Origin: JAUIAI01 sp041396685
GTDB taxonomy: Bacteria; Pseudomonadota; Gammaproteobacteria; Burkholderiales; Burkholderiaceae_E
Reading direction: 5' to 3'
Assembly (NCBI GenBank): GCA_041396685.1
Contig: JAWKYD010000002.1
Location: 62,001 to 126,000 of the forward strand
Length of the DNA: 64,000 bases
In this document: piece after piece, positions 53,890 through 62,719 of the stretch
How positions within the stretch are numbered: position 1 is the stretch's first letter
Layout: each line of letters begins with the position of its first letter
Program-made: the position numbers and the translations under genes
The notes under the pieces: generated by a model
What the model was told of the DNA's origin: nothing
Database searches by the model: none
What the model saw: the letters and a program-made list of their open reading frames with translations, nothing else

Positions 53890-55512
53890 TTGCTGCAAGA
53901 TCGCTACAGCCTGGCCTTCAAACTCTACCCGTACGAGCGCAGCGCCGACCAGGGCGCCGCGTCGCCCGTGCGGCATCCGGTGGTCGTCATGGGCGGCGGC
54001 CCGATCGGCGTCGCCACCGCGCTCGATCTGGGCCTGCAGGGCATCCCCGTGGTGGTGCTCGACGACCACGAGGGCATCGGTATGGGCAGCCGCGCGATCT
54101 GCTTCGCCAAGCGTTGCCTGGAAATCGCCGATCGCTACGGCTGCGGCGAGCCCATGCTGGACAAGGGCGTGGTCTGGAACCTCGGCAAGGTGTTCCATGA
54201 AGACCGCAAGGTCTACGAGTTCAACCTGCTGCCCGAGCAAGGCCACAAGTTCCCTGCGTTCATCAACCTGCAACAGCCCTATTTCGAGAAGTTCATCGTG
54301 GAGCGGGTCCGGCGCGCGCAGGCCGAGGGCGCACCGATCGAACTGCGTGGCAAGAACCGGGTCGACGCGGTGCGGGTGCACGAAGATCACGTCTCGCTCG
54401 ATGTCATGACGCCCGACGGCCCCTACACGCTCGAGGCCGACTGGCTGATCGGCTGCGACGGTGCCGGCTCGCCACTGCGCGGCATGCTCGGCCTCGACTT
54501 CGAGGGCCGGGTTTTCGAGGACAATTTTCTGATCGCGGACATCCGAATGCGGGCGGCATTCCCCACCGAGCGCTGGTTCTGGTTCGAGCCGTCTCACAAG
54601 GCGGGTGCCTCCACGCTGCTGCACAAGCAGCCCGACGGCGTCTGGCGCATCGACTTCCAGATCGGCTGGGACATCGATCGCAAGAAAGAACTCCAGGAAG
54701 AAAACGTTCGCGCGCGGCTGGATGCCATGCTCGGACCCGGCATCGACTACGAGCTGGTCTGGACCTCCATCTACACCTTCCAGTGCCGGCGCATGCGACG
54801 CTTCCACCACGGCCGTGTGATCTTCGCGGGCGATGCCGCGCATCAGGTTTCGCCGTTCGGCGCACGCGGCGCAAATTCCGGCATGCAGGATGTCGACAAC
54901 CTCGGCTGGAAACTCGGCCTTGTGATCCGCGGCCACGCGCCTGCCCGTCTGCTCGACAGCTACGATCTCGAGCGCATCCACGGCGCCGACGAGAACATCC
55001 TGAATTCGACCCGGGCGACCGACTTCATCACGCCCAAGTCACGCATCAGCCACGTGTTCCGCAACGCGGTGCTCGATCTCGCCGAGCATCATTCGTTTGC
55101 TCGGCCACTGGTCAATTCGGGCCGTCTGTCGGTGCCGTGCACCTACGACGGCTCGCCCTTGAATGGCCCGGACGCGCTCGATGGCGGGCCGGCGCGCAGC
55201 CGCGTCGGCAGTTCCTGCCCGGACGCACCGGTCGGCGATGGTTTCCTGCTCTCGCGGCTGGGCAACGACTTCGTTCTGATGACCATCGATGCCGACGCGC
55301 CGGATTCCATGGAGGTCGATGGCATGGCGCTGCGCACCGTGACCCTGAGTGCCGCCGACGACCCGAGCGGCGCCCTTGCCGAACGATATCTCGGCGCGGC
55401 CCCGCGCGCGGTCTATCTGATCAGGCCCGATCAACACGTGGCGGCACGCTGGCCTGCCTACGACGCCACCGCCGTGCGGGCCGCGCTGCGCCGCGCCTGC
55501 GCCCTGGATTGA
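53890..55512 (+). CDS. FAD-dependent aromatic-ring hydroxylase-like oxidoreductase
   Basis: A 540-residue flavoprotein monooxygenase similar to 3-(3-hydroxyphenyl)propionate hydroxylase (MhpA) and PheA/TfdB. FAD motifs are GGGPIG (35-40), the DG motif GCDGAGSPLRGMLG, and FAGDAAHQVSPFGARGANSG. A thioredoxin-like C-terminal domain follows. It starts at TTG 53890, with GGAGA seven bases upstream. It uses NAD(P)H and O2 to hydroxylate an unknown aromatic acid or phenol. The following DUF2783 gene is a known companion in other genomes. Confidence 0.85.
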   Translation: MLQDRYSLAFKLYPYERSADQGAASPVRHPVVVMGGGPIGVATALDLGLQGIPVVVLDDHEGIGMGSRAICFAKRCLEIADRYGCGEPMLDKGVVWNLGKVFHEDRKVYEFNLLPEQGHKFPAFINLQQPYFEKFIVERVRRAQAEGAPIELRGKNRVDAVRVHEDHVSLDVMTPDGPYTLEADWLIGCDGAGSPLRGMLGLDFEGRVFEDNFLIADIRMRAAFPTERWFWFEPSHKAGASTLLHKQPDGVWRIDFQIGWDIDRKKELQEENVRARLDAMLGPGIDYELVWTSIYTFQCRRMRRFHHGRVIFAGDAAHQVSPFGARGANSGMQDVDNLGWKLGLVIRGHAPARLLDSYDLERIHGADENILNSTRATDFITPKSRISHVFRNAVLDLAEHHSFARPLVNSGRLSVPCTYDGSPLNGPDALDGGPARSRVGSSCPDAPVGDGFLLSRLGNDFVLMTIDADAPDSMEVDGMALRTVTLSAADDPSGALAERYLGAAPRAVYLIRPDQHVAARWPAYDATAVRAALRRACALD

Positions 55513-55529
55513 CGCGAAGGACTGACACG

Positions 55530-55730
55530 ATGGCAACACTCAACACCGAGCCGAACATACCGGATCCCGACGGCTTCTATGCCGAGTTGATCCGCGCGCA
55601 CGAAGGGCTCAGCGACGATCAGAGCACGGCACTCAATGCCCGGCTCATCCTGCTGCTGGCCAACCACATCGGCGATCGGCAAGCGCTCACGGAGGCGCTG
55701 GCGACCGCGGCGCAAACCGGCGCACGCTAA
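55530..55730 (+). CDS. DUF2783 domain-containing protein, 66 aa
   Basis: A small 66-residue protein with the DUF2783 pattern: PDPDGFYAELIRAHEGLS, then NARLILLLANHIGD and a helical end. Start ATG 55530 follows GAAGGA 17 bp after the FAD hydroxylase stop, so the genes are cotranscribed. It is usually next to such hydroxylases; a subunit or assembly role is possible but unproven. It is only visible as part of a longer open frame whose upstream part is a shadow. Confidence 0.8.
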   Translation: MATLNTEPNIPDPDGFYAELIRAHEGLSDDQSTALNARLILLLANHIGDRQALTEALATAAQTGAR

Positions 55731-55731
55731 T

Positions 55732-55850
55732 GGTCTGGCAGCACTGACGGTCTGGCAGCACTGACGGTCTGGCAGCACGGACGGTCTGGCAGCACGGACG
55801 GTCTGGCAGCACGGACGGTCTGGCAGCACGGACGGTCTGGCAGCACGGAC
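55732..55850. repeat. Seven tandem copies of a 17-bp repeat
   Basis: Seven head-to-tail units of GGTCTGGCAGCACGGAC fill 55732-55850. Units 1 and 2 carry T instead of G at position 14; the other five are identical. The array starts one base after the DUF2783 stop. Its 17-bp period is not a multiple of three, so it is not coding. The near identity suggests a young, variable array. Confidence 0.97.
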
Positions 55851-55917
55851 CGCTACCGCCGTCGCGCCCGACGCCCGGCCTGCAGACGCCGCAGGCGCGG
55901 CCGTGCGACGGACTCCT

Positions 55918-55947
55918 CGGCCCCGACGCCGTCAAGCGTCGGGGCCG
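55918..55947. terminator. Strong stem-loop downstream of the minisatellite
   Basis: CGGCCCCGACGC (55918-55929), loop CGTCAA and GCGTCGGGGCCG (55936-55947) form a perfect 12-bp stem. It lies between converging transcription units; no T-run follows. Confidence 0.55.
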
Positions 55948-55959
55948 CAGCCGTCCGTA

Positions 55960-56277
55960 TCAGGAGGCCGAAGATCCCCGGAAGCCAAACCGGCCCAGCA
56001 AGCGCGCCACGCTGGCCGCGACATCCTGCTGGACATCGACCGGCAGGCGCTTGACGAGAAACGGCACCCCGATCGCCAATGCGGCCGCGTCATCGGCCCA
56101 GCCGAGCAGCAAGGCCAGATCCGGGATCAGATCGACCGGGCTGAGCGTGTAGGCGATCAGCGCGAGCGTGCCGAGCTTGATGGCGCGCGGCGTTCCCGGA
56201 TGCCGCAACGCGAACAGCAGCATCAGGCCCTCGCGACCGAACAGTTTGATGATGGCCACCAGGCGGGCAATCCACAT
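55960..56277 (-). CDS. DUF1232 (YkvA-like) membrane protein
   Basis: A 105-residue protein with the YkvA/DUF1232 signature AYTLSPVDLIPDL between two hydrophobic segments (LGTLALIAY and LALLLGWADDAAALAIGVPFLV). Start ATG 56277 has a GGAGG seven bases upstream; the frame continues to 56523 only as a shadow. The function is unknown. It lies 90 bp downstream of gspF on the same strand. Confidence 0.82.
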   Translation of the reverse strand: MWIARLVAIIKLFGREGLMLLFALRHPGTPRAIKLGTLALIAYTLSPVDLIPDLALLLGWADDAAALAIGVPFLVKRLPVDVQQDVAASVARLLGRFGFRGSSAS

Positions 56278-56366
56278 TGCGAGTCCTCCGGCAGGCCGGC
56301 CGCCGGATTCGCACCGGTGGACCGGAAATGACACCACGCCGACCGTTGGCGTTCGATTTCGCCGGG

Positions 56367-57578
56367 TCAGCGAACGAGTTGGTTGATGTCGATGATCGGC
56401 AACATCACGGAGAGCACGATCAACAGCACGACACCGCCCATGAACAGAATCAACAAGGGCTCGAGCAGCCCGACCAATGTCAACGCGCGACGCTCGGTTT
56501 CGGATGACACGGTTTCCGAACAACGCTCGAGCATCTCGCCCAGTTCACCGGTGGCCTCGCCGCTGGCGATCATCTGCACCACCATGGGCGCGAACTGCTT
56601 GCCGACGCCGAGCGCCCGCGCCAGGGGCGCTCCCTCTCTTACCCTCGAGATGGCGTCGCGCACGTTGTCTTTCAAGGCCTGGTTGGTCAATGTCTCGGCA
56701 CTGGCCTCGAGGCCATAGATCAGCGGCACGCCGGAGCGGGTCAGGATCGCCAGGGTCGACGTGAACCGCGACGTATTCATGCCGCGTACCAATCGGCCCA
56801 CGATCGGCAGCGTCAGCACGCGCGCATCCCAGGCCAGCCGGGTGGTCGGTGCCTTGAGCGCGAACCGCCAGAGGGCGATCGCTGCGGCCAGCACGACGGC
56901 CACCAACCATCCCCATTCGCGGACGAAATCCGATACGGCGATCAGTCCAACGGTCAGCGCCGGCAGATCCTGGTCGGTCTGGTCGAAGACGCTGACCACC
57001 TTGGGCACGACGAATGTGAGCAAGGCGACGATCGCCGAGAACGCCACCACCGTCACGATCGCCGGGTAGATGAACGCGAGCATGATCTTGGAGCCCAATG
57101 CGGCCCGCGATTCGACGTAATCGGCGAGGCGCGACATCACCAGGCCGAGATCGCCCGAGCGCTCGCCCGCCCCCACCAGCGCGCGGTAAACGGGAGAGAA
57201 GTCGCGCGGAAAACGCGACAGCGCATCCCCGAACGACTGCCCGCTGACCACGTCGCTGCGAATGGCCGCAAAGCGCTCCCGCACGAGCCGGCGCTCGCCT
57301 TGCTCGGCGACCGTGGCAAGCGCCTGCTCGATCGGCAGACGGGCGGTCAGCAGGCTGGCGAGCTGACGCGTCGCCATCGTCAGTTCGTTGGTGCGCAGTC
57401 TGCCGCGCACGGTGGCGCTGCCGGGCAGATCCGCACGCACCTGCAGCGACGAAACCTCGAGTGGCGTCAGTCCGCGATCACGCAGCAGACTGCGCGCGTG
57501 ACGAGGCGAATCGGCATCGATGACGCCCTGCTCGATGCGCCCATCGGCGCTGGCAGCCTCGAAGCGGAATGCGGCCAT
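56367..57578 (-). CDS. gspF: Type II secretion system inner-membrane protein GspF
   Basis: A 403-residue platform protein of the type II secretion system. Two GspF repeats are present, each with a helical cytoplasmic bundle and membrane segments (ALGSKIMLAFIYPAIVTVVAF and the final LFMGGVVLLIVLSVMLPI). It begins MAAFRFEAASADGRIEQG. Gene order downstream of gspE and 25 bp spacing show it is part of the gsp operon. It holds the ATPase complex at the inner membrane. Confidence 0.93.
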   Translation of the reverse strand: MAAFRFEAASADGRIEQGVIDADSPRHARSLLRDRGLTPLEVSSLQVRADLPGSATVRGRLRTNELTMATRQLASLLTARLPIEQALATVAEQGERRLVRERFAAIRSDVVSGQSFGDALSRFPRDFSPVYRALVGAGERSGDLGLVMSRLADYVESRAALGSKIMLAFIYPAIVTVVAFSAIVALLTFVVPKVVSVFDQTDQDLPALTVGLIAVSDFVREWGWLVAVVLAAAIALWRFALKAPTTRLAWDARVLTLPIVGRLVRGMNTSRFTSTLAILTRSGVPLIYGLEASAETLTNQALKDNVRDAISRVREGAPLARALGVGKQFAPMVVQMIASGEATGELGEMLERCSETVSSETERRALTLVGLLEPLLILFMGGVVLLIVLSVMLPIIDINQLVR

Positions 57579-57603
57579 CGATCGGAACCCGAAGTCCGGT
57601 GCT

Positions 57604-59043
57604 TCAGTCGCGGGTGACGCGAATCACCTCGTCGGGCGAGGTGATGCCGGCATCCACCCAGCGCTGACCGTCGTCACGCATCGGCACCAAGCCGGACGCG
57701 ATCGCGGTCTCGCGGATCTCGGACTCCGCGGCGCCCTGATGAATCAGGGTGCGCACGGTGTTGTCGATCAGCAATAGCTCGTGCACGCCGGTACGACCGT
57801 GAAAGCCCGAACGGTTACAGGCCGCACAGCCGACCGCGCGCCAGTGACCGGTGACCGGATCGGGCTCGCGGCACTGCAGGCACAGGCGGCGTACCAGGCG
57901 CTGTGCCAGCACGCCGAGCAGAGAGCTGGACAACAGAAACGGCTCGATGCCCATGTCGATCAGACGCGTGATCGCCGACACCGAGTCGTTGGTGTGCAAG
58001 GTGGCGAGCACGAGGTGACCGGTCAGCGACGACTGTACGGCGATCTGCGCGGTTTCCAGATCGCGGATCTCACCGATCATGATCACGTCGGGGTCCTGGC
58101 GCAGGATCGAGCGCAAGGCCTTGGCGAAGGTCATGTCGATGCGGGGATTGACCTGGGTCTGGCCGATGCCGTCGAGGTCATACTCGATCGGATCCTCGAC
58201 CGTGAGGATATTGGTGACCGAGGCATCGAGGCGGCCGAGCGCCGCATAGAGCGAGGTCGTCTTGCCCGAGCCGGTCGGCCCGGTGACCAGAACGATGCCG
58301 TGCGGCTGATGAATCAGCGTATCGAAGGCCCGCCGATTCTCGGGGCTCATGCCGAGGGTTTCCAGATCGAGACGACCGGCCTGCTTGTCCAACAAGCGCA
58401 ACACCGCACGTTCGCCATGACCGGTGGGCAGGGTCGAAACCCGCACGTCGACCGGGCGGCCGCCGATGCGCAACGTGATGCGGCCGTCCTGGGGCAGACG
58501 CTTCTCGGCGATGTCCAGCTGCGCCATGATCTTGATACGGGAGATCAGCGCGGCATGGATCTCGCGCCGCGGCCGTACCACGTCGCGCAGCGTGCCGTCG
58601 ACCCGGAAACGCACCATCGAGTAGGACTCGAAGGGCTCGATGTGGATGTCCGATGCACCGTCGCGGCTGGCCTGGGTCAGCAGCGCATTGATCATGCGGA
58701 TGATCGGCGCGTCGTCCTCGGTCTCGAGCAGGTCCTCGATCTTCGGGATATCCTGCAGCAAGCGCGACAGATCCATGTCGCTGGCCACCTCGTCGGCGAC
58801 GGCTGCGGCCGACCCCTCCTGAGACGTGTAGGCGCGCGAGATCGCGGCAACCAGCTCGTTCTCGGGTTTACGCACGGTTATCAGCCGGCCGGGCAGCGTG
58901 CGGCCGAGCTCGGCGATCGCGGCAGCCGGCGTGCGCGCTCCGATCCAGACCTCGAACGCATCGCGATCGGCACCGGCGATCAATACCTGATGCGTGCGAG
59001 CAAAGCTGTAGGGAACGTAGCGGGCAGGACTGACGCTGGCCAT
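57604..59043 (-). CDS. gspE: Type II secretion ATPase GspE
   Basis: A 479-residue secretion ATPase. An N-terminal N1E-like domain precedes the ATPase core with Walker A GPTGSGKT (255-262), the Asp box SILRQDPDVIMIGEIRD, and the His box GHLVLATLHTND. A tetracysteine zinc site is present (CLQC and CAAC). It powers pseudopilus assembly. It lies between gspD and gspF, with 13 bp to gspD. Confidence 0.95.
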   Translation of the reverse strand: MASVSPARYVPYSFARTHQVLIAGADRDAFEVWIGARTPAAAIAELGRTLPGRLITVRKPENELVAAISRAYTSQEGSAAAVADEVASDMDLSRLLQDIPKIEDLLETEDDAPIIRMINALLTQASRDGASDIHIEPFESYSMVRFRVDGTLRDVVRPRREIHAALISRIKIMAQLDIAEKRLPQDGRITLRIGGRPVDVRVSTLPTGHGERAVLRLLDKQAGRLDLETLGMSPENRRAFDTLIHQPHGIVLVTGPTGSGKTTSLYAALGRLDASVTNILTVEDPIEYDLDGIGQTQVNPRIDMTFAKALRSILRQDPDVIMIGEIRDLETAQIAVQSSLTGHLVLATLHTNDSVSAITRLIDMGIEPFLLSSSLLGVLAQRLVRRLCLQCREPDPVTGHWRAVGCAACNRSGFHGRTGVHELLLIDNTVRTLIHQGAAESEIRETAIASGLVPMRDDGQRWVDAGITSPDEVIRVTRD

Positions 59044-59056
59044 ATCGGGGTCGGTC

Positions 59057-61429
59057 TCAGTTCAGGTAGAGACCGGCGCCAGCCGGCCCACCCGACGGCC
59101 CCCGACGGTCGGGCTCACGGCGCGCGCCCCGCGTGGCCGGTGGCTCGGCAGGCGCGGACGCCGCGGAGCGCTCGTAGACCGAACTACGGCTCATGCCGGA
59201 GGATTCGGGCGCCGCCCGTTCACGGCCGCGCAGGTCGATGAAGTCGTCGACACCGGGCGACAGACTGCCAGCCGGAGCCGGCGGCGCGGGCTGCGCCTCG
59301 CCGTTGTCGTCACGAACCGTGGGCTGTGGTGCGGCCGGCATCGGCGCCATCGGAGTCGCCGGCATCTTGGGCAACGCCCAGTGTTCGCGCAAGGAGGCAT
59401 CCGAGCGCACATCGCGAATGTAGTCGTAGCGGTTGGACGTGACGCGATACGCATCGGCCGCATCGCGCAGAATCACCGGGCGCAGGAAGACCAGCAGATT
59501 GGTCTTCTTGCGATTGCGCGAGTCGTAACGGAACAGGTTGCCCAGCACGGGGATGTCACCGAGCACGGGCACTTTCTGAACGCCGCCCTCGACGCGCTCC
59601 TCGATCAGCCCGCCCAAGACGACGATCTGGCCGTCGTCGACCAGGACATTGGTTTCGATCGCACGGCGGTTCGTGATGATGTCGGCGGCGATCGTGGCCG
59701 CCTGCACGCTGGACACCTCCTGGAAGATCTCCAGCTTGACCGAGCCGCTCTCCGAGACCTGCGGACGCACCCTGAGCGTGGTGCCCACGTCGCGCCGCTC
59801 GATGGTCTGGAACGGATTGACCGTTGCCGCATTCGCGCCGGTGGCCGCGTACTGCCCGGTCACGAACGGAACGTTCTGACCGATGATGATGCGCGCTTCT
59901 TCGTTGTCGAGCGTGAGCAGGTTCGGGGTTGCGAGAATGTTCGCATCGGCGTTCGATTCGAGTGCGCGCGCGAGCAGAGGCAGATTGAGGATCTCGCCGG
60001 TGACGCCCGGAATGGTGGTGGTTCCGCTGACCACGCCGATGTTGATGCCGGTGCCCAGAGACGCCGGATTCTGCGCCGCCGACAGGATCGAGCCCCCACC
60101 GGTACTGTTGGTGAAGTTCGTGCCGCCGATGCCGCGCGTCGAGCCGTTGGTGACATCGAGCAACTGCCATTGGATGCCGAACTCGGCCGCCTTCTCGGCC
60201 GACACTTCGACGATCAGCGATTCGATGTAGACCTGCGCCCGGCGCATGTCGAGCTTGTCGATGACCGCACGCAGATTTCGGTACACCGCATCGGGCGCCG
60301 TGATGATCAGTGAGTTGGTGGTCGGATCGGCCGCAATCGTGGCGTCGCCGGCGGTGATCGTCACCAGTTGGTTGTCGGCGCCGTTGTTCGCCAATGGCTG
60401 CTGGGTGGCGCCGAGCACCGTCCCGCCGTTCGGGTTGTTCTGCGCCAGCACGCTGGTGGCGCGATTGGTCCTGTCGACGAGGTTGGACGCGCCACCGCTG
60501 GCGTTGCCGGACAAGACCGCCTGCAGTGTCTTGGCCAGTTGCGTGGCCTGAGCATTGCGCAGGTAGACCACCCGGATGTTGCCTGGCGCCTTGCTCGGAA
60601 CGTCGAGCCGATCCAGCAGGCTCTTGGCGAGGCTGATCTTGGCGGCGCTGGCCGCGCGCAGCATGATGCTGTTCGAATTCGGGTCGGCGATCACGACGGC
60701 GCGCTGACCGGCGTCGACCTGGGCCCCCTGCCCGGCCCGCTGGGTATCGTCGAGCAGCCGGGTGAGCATCACGGCCAGATCGCTGGCGATACCGTAGCGC
60801 ACCGGCAGCACCGCCACGTCGCTGCTACCCGGGTTGTCGAGCGTGGCGATGATGCGGCCGATACGCTGGAGGTTGGCCGCGTAATCGGTGATGACCAGCG
60901 AGTTGTTGTTCGGATAGGCACTGATGGTGTTGTTGGGCGCGATCAAAGGTCGCAGCACCGGCACCATGTTGGTCGCCGATTCGTAGTTGAGTCGAAACAC
61001 CTGCGTCACGATCTGATCGCCATCTTCGGACGGCTTGCCCCGGCCGACCGGACCGTCCTGCAACTTGGCCTCCGCCTCGGGCACGACCTTGGCGATCCGG
61101 CCGCTGGCGACGATCGTGAAACCTTGCAGGCGCAGCGACGCCAACAGCAACTTGTAGGCCTGCGCCGGCGTCACGGGCCCCGGTGTTTCCAAAGTCAGCT
61201 TGCCACGCACACGCGGATCGATGATGAAGGTGCGATCGAGCAGCACGCCAAAGGCACCGATCACGGTATCGATGTCGGCGTCCTTGAAGTTCAGGGAAAC
61301 CGGTTCACCGTTACTGGCGGCCAGCGCGGGTTCGCCGAGCGCCGCGAATGCGGCGAGCACGACCGCGCCACACATGCGCACGGCGAAACGCCCGACGGGA
61401 TGATTCGCGGGGATGACGGCGATTCGCAT
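59057..61429 (-). CDS. gspD: Type II secretion outer-membrane secretin GspD
   Basis: A 790-residue secretin. It has a signal segment (to about ALAAS, residue 39), N0 domain (SLNFKDADIDTVIGAFG), N1-N3 domains, and the C-terminal secretin core with VPFVTGQYAATG, VGTTLRVRPQVS, VLGGLIEERVEGGVQKVPVLGDIPVLG split over the membrane part. The tail (about 690-790) is Pro/Ala-rich and includes a possible pilotin-binding S-domain. Its ATG overlaps the gspN stop (TGATG). Confidence 0.93.
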   Translation of the reverse strand: MRIAVIPANHPVGRFAVRMCGAVVLAAFAALGEPALAASNGEPVSLNFKDADIDTVIGAFGVLLDRTFIIDPRVRGKLTLETPGPVTPAQAYKLLLASLRLQGFTIVASGRIAKVVPEAEAKLQDGPVGRGKPSEDGDQIVTQVFRLNYESATNMVPVLRPLIAPNNTISAYPNNNSLVITDYAANLQRIGRIIATLDNPGSSDVAVLPVRYGIASDLAVMLTRLLDDTQRAGQGAQVDAGQRAVVIADPNSNSIMLRAASAAKISLAKSLLDRLDVPSKAPGNIRVVYLRNAQATQLAKTLQAVLSGNASGGASNLVDRTNRATSVLAQNNPNGGTVLGATQQPLANNGADNQLVTITAGDATIAADPTTNSLIITAPDAVYRNLRAVIDKLDMRRAQVYIESLIVEVSAEKAAEFGIQWQLLDVTNGSTRGIGGTNFTNSTGGGSILSAAQNPASLGTGINIGVVSGTTTIPGVTGEILNLPLLARALESNADANILATPNLLTLDNEEARIIIGQNVPFVTGQYAATGANAATVNPFQTIERRDVGTTLRVRPQVSESGSVKLEIFQEVSSVQAATIAADIITNRRAIETNVLVDDGQIVVLGGLIEERVEGGVQKVPVLGDIPVLGNLFRYDSRNRKKTNLLVFLRPVILRDAADAYRVTSNRYDYIRDVRSDASLREHWALPKMPATPMAPMPAAPQPTVRDDNGEAQPAPPAPAGSLSPGVDDFIDLRGRERAAPESSGMSRSSVYERSAASAPAEPPATRGARREPDRRGPSGGPAGAGLYLN

Positions 61430-62205
61430 CAGCCTCGGGCTCCGATCTTGATCAACGTCTTGTCACCTTGCCGGCGCCCGAGCAGGCCCAGCAGATTCTG
61501 TAAACGGTCGCGTTGTTCCGGGTCGGCACTGGCCTGCGCCGTGAACTGCACGCCGCGCGCCTGAGTCCAGACGCCGTCACCCTCCAGGTTCAGCGGACCT
61601 TGCAGGGTCTGTATGTCCAGGCGGGCACTGCCGCCTTCACCGGCGACACCGATCCGGTAGCTGCCCAAGGGTCGCACGGGAGTGAGGGCCGACGCCATAT
61701 CGCGAAGTTCGATGTTCGCACGGCCGTCGAACACGCCGGGCCGCAGTGTCAGACCTTCCCAACGAACCGCGAGCGCGCCCGAAGGACGAACGGTGTTCCA
61801 GGGCGAACCCAGGCGGCCGAGGTCGACCGACGGCAGACTGAGCATGCCACGACCGACGCGCAGTTCGCCGACACTGCCATCGATCGCGATGTCTTCGGAC
61901 ATGCCGTCGAGACGCACGTTCGCGCGCAAGGCGCCGACCATCAGCGGCAGGATGCGTACCTGCCAACGCATCCGCCCCGGAATCGCGACGCCGGCCAGGG
62001 TGAGTTGCTCGGGGCTGCGGTCGTTGATGTCGACCAACACCAGACGTGCACTGCCGTGCCAGATTGTGCCTTCGGTCTCGGCCAGGGCCAGACGCCCCTG
62101 CGTCGCCCGGCGCAGGCCGTAGTCGGCAAGAGATGCCGGTGCGAAGCCGACCAGCGCGACCAGCGCGCCGATCAGCACTGCGACCACTGCCAGCACGATG
62201 CGCAT
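61429..62205 (-). CDS. gspN: Type II secretion system protein GspN
   Basis: A 258-residue bitopic protein: membrane segment MRIVLAVVAVLIGALVALVG at the N-terminus and a periplasmic beta-rich domain of the GspN type (LAETEGTIWHGSARL, WEGLTLRPGVFDGRANI). ATG 62205 is the usual start, after which the hydrophobic segment begins at once; longer forms are shadows. GspN occurs only in some type II systems. It overlaps gspD by one base and follows gspM by one base. Confidence 0.88.
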   Translation of the reverse strand: MRIVLAVVAVLIGALVALVGFAPASLADYGLRRATQGRLALAETEGTIWHGSARLVLVDINDRSPEQLTLAGVAIPGRMRWQVRILPLMVGALRANVRLDGMSEDIAIDGSVGELRVGRGMLSLPSVDLGRLGSPWNTVRPSGALAVRWEGLTLRPGVFDGRANIELRDMASALTPVRPLGSYRIGVAGEGGSARLDIQTLQGPLNLEGDGVWTQARGVQFTAQASADPEQRDRLQNLLGLLGRRQGDKTLIKIGARG

Positions 62206-62206
62206 G

Positions 62207-62719
62207 TCAGCGGCCGCTTGCCGCAGGCCGCTCGAGCCCGAACGTGGCGGTGACCCGACCAGCCTGCGGATCACGCACCACACTGACATCGGCGACGCGC
62301 AGTCGCGCATCGCGCACGACCTGGGCCAGCCAGTCGAGCGCGGTGTCGAAACGCACCGCGTCGAAGCGGACCTTGATCAGCTCCGTGCCCGCGTCGAGCG
62401 TGGCCTGATTGGCCAGACCGGCCGCGGTCAACGCTCGCTGCAACTCCGCGCGTACGGCGGCGGCCGACATCGCTTCGTTGCGCACGTCGCTGAGTGCGCG
62501 CGCCTCGTCCGACAGCGACGCCATGCGCGCCAATTGGGAGCGCAGCTCGGGCAGTTCGTCGCGCAGCCGCTGCCGGCCCTGCCAGGCCGGTTCGAACAGC
62601 ACGAACCAGACGAAGGCCAGCAACAACACGATCGCGCCGCCGACGATCATGCGGCGTTCGCGCGGCGCGAGTTGTCGCCAGCGGGAAAACGCGCCTTCGA
62701 AGGACTGGGTGAGGTTCAT
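62207..62719 (-). CDS. gspM: Type II secretion system protein GspM
   Basis: A 170-residue protein: short cytoplasmic part, membrane segment (MIVGGAIVLLLAFVWFVLF), helical linker and small ferredoxin-like periplasmic domain (TLDAGTELIKVRFDAV; ARLRVADVSVVRD). Start ATG 62719 overlaps the gspL stop by four bases. It pairs with GspL in the inner-membrane platform. Confidence 0.88.
   Translation of the reverse strand: MNLTQSFEGAFSRWRQLAPRERRMIVGGAIVLLLAFVWFVLFEPAWQGRQRLRDELPELRSQLARMASLSDEARALSDVRNEAMSAAAVRAELQRALTAAGLANQATLDAGTELIKVRFDAVRFDTALDWLAQVVRDARLRVADVSVVRDPQAGRVTATFGLERPAASGR

Noticed and set aside
55732..55850. Tandem repeat as a CRISPR array
   Set aside because: The 17-bp units are contiguous, with no spacers between them, and no cas genes are present.
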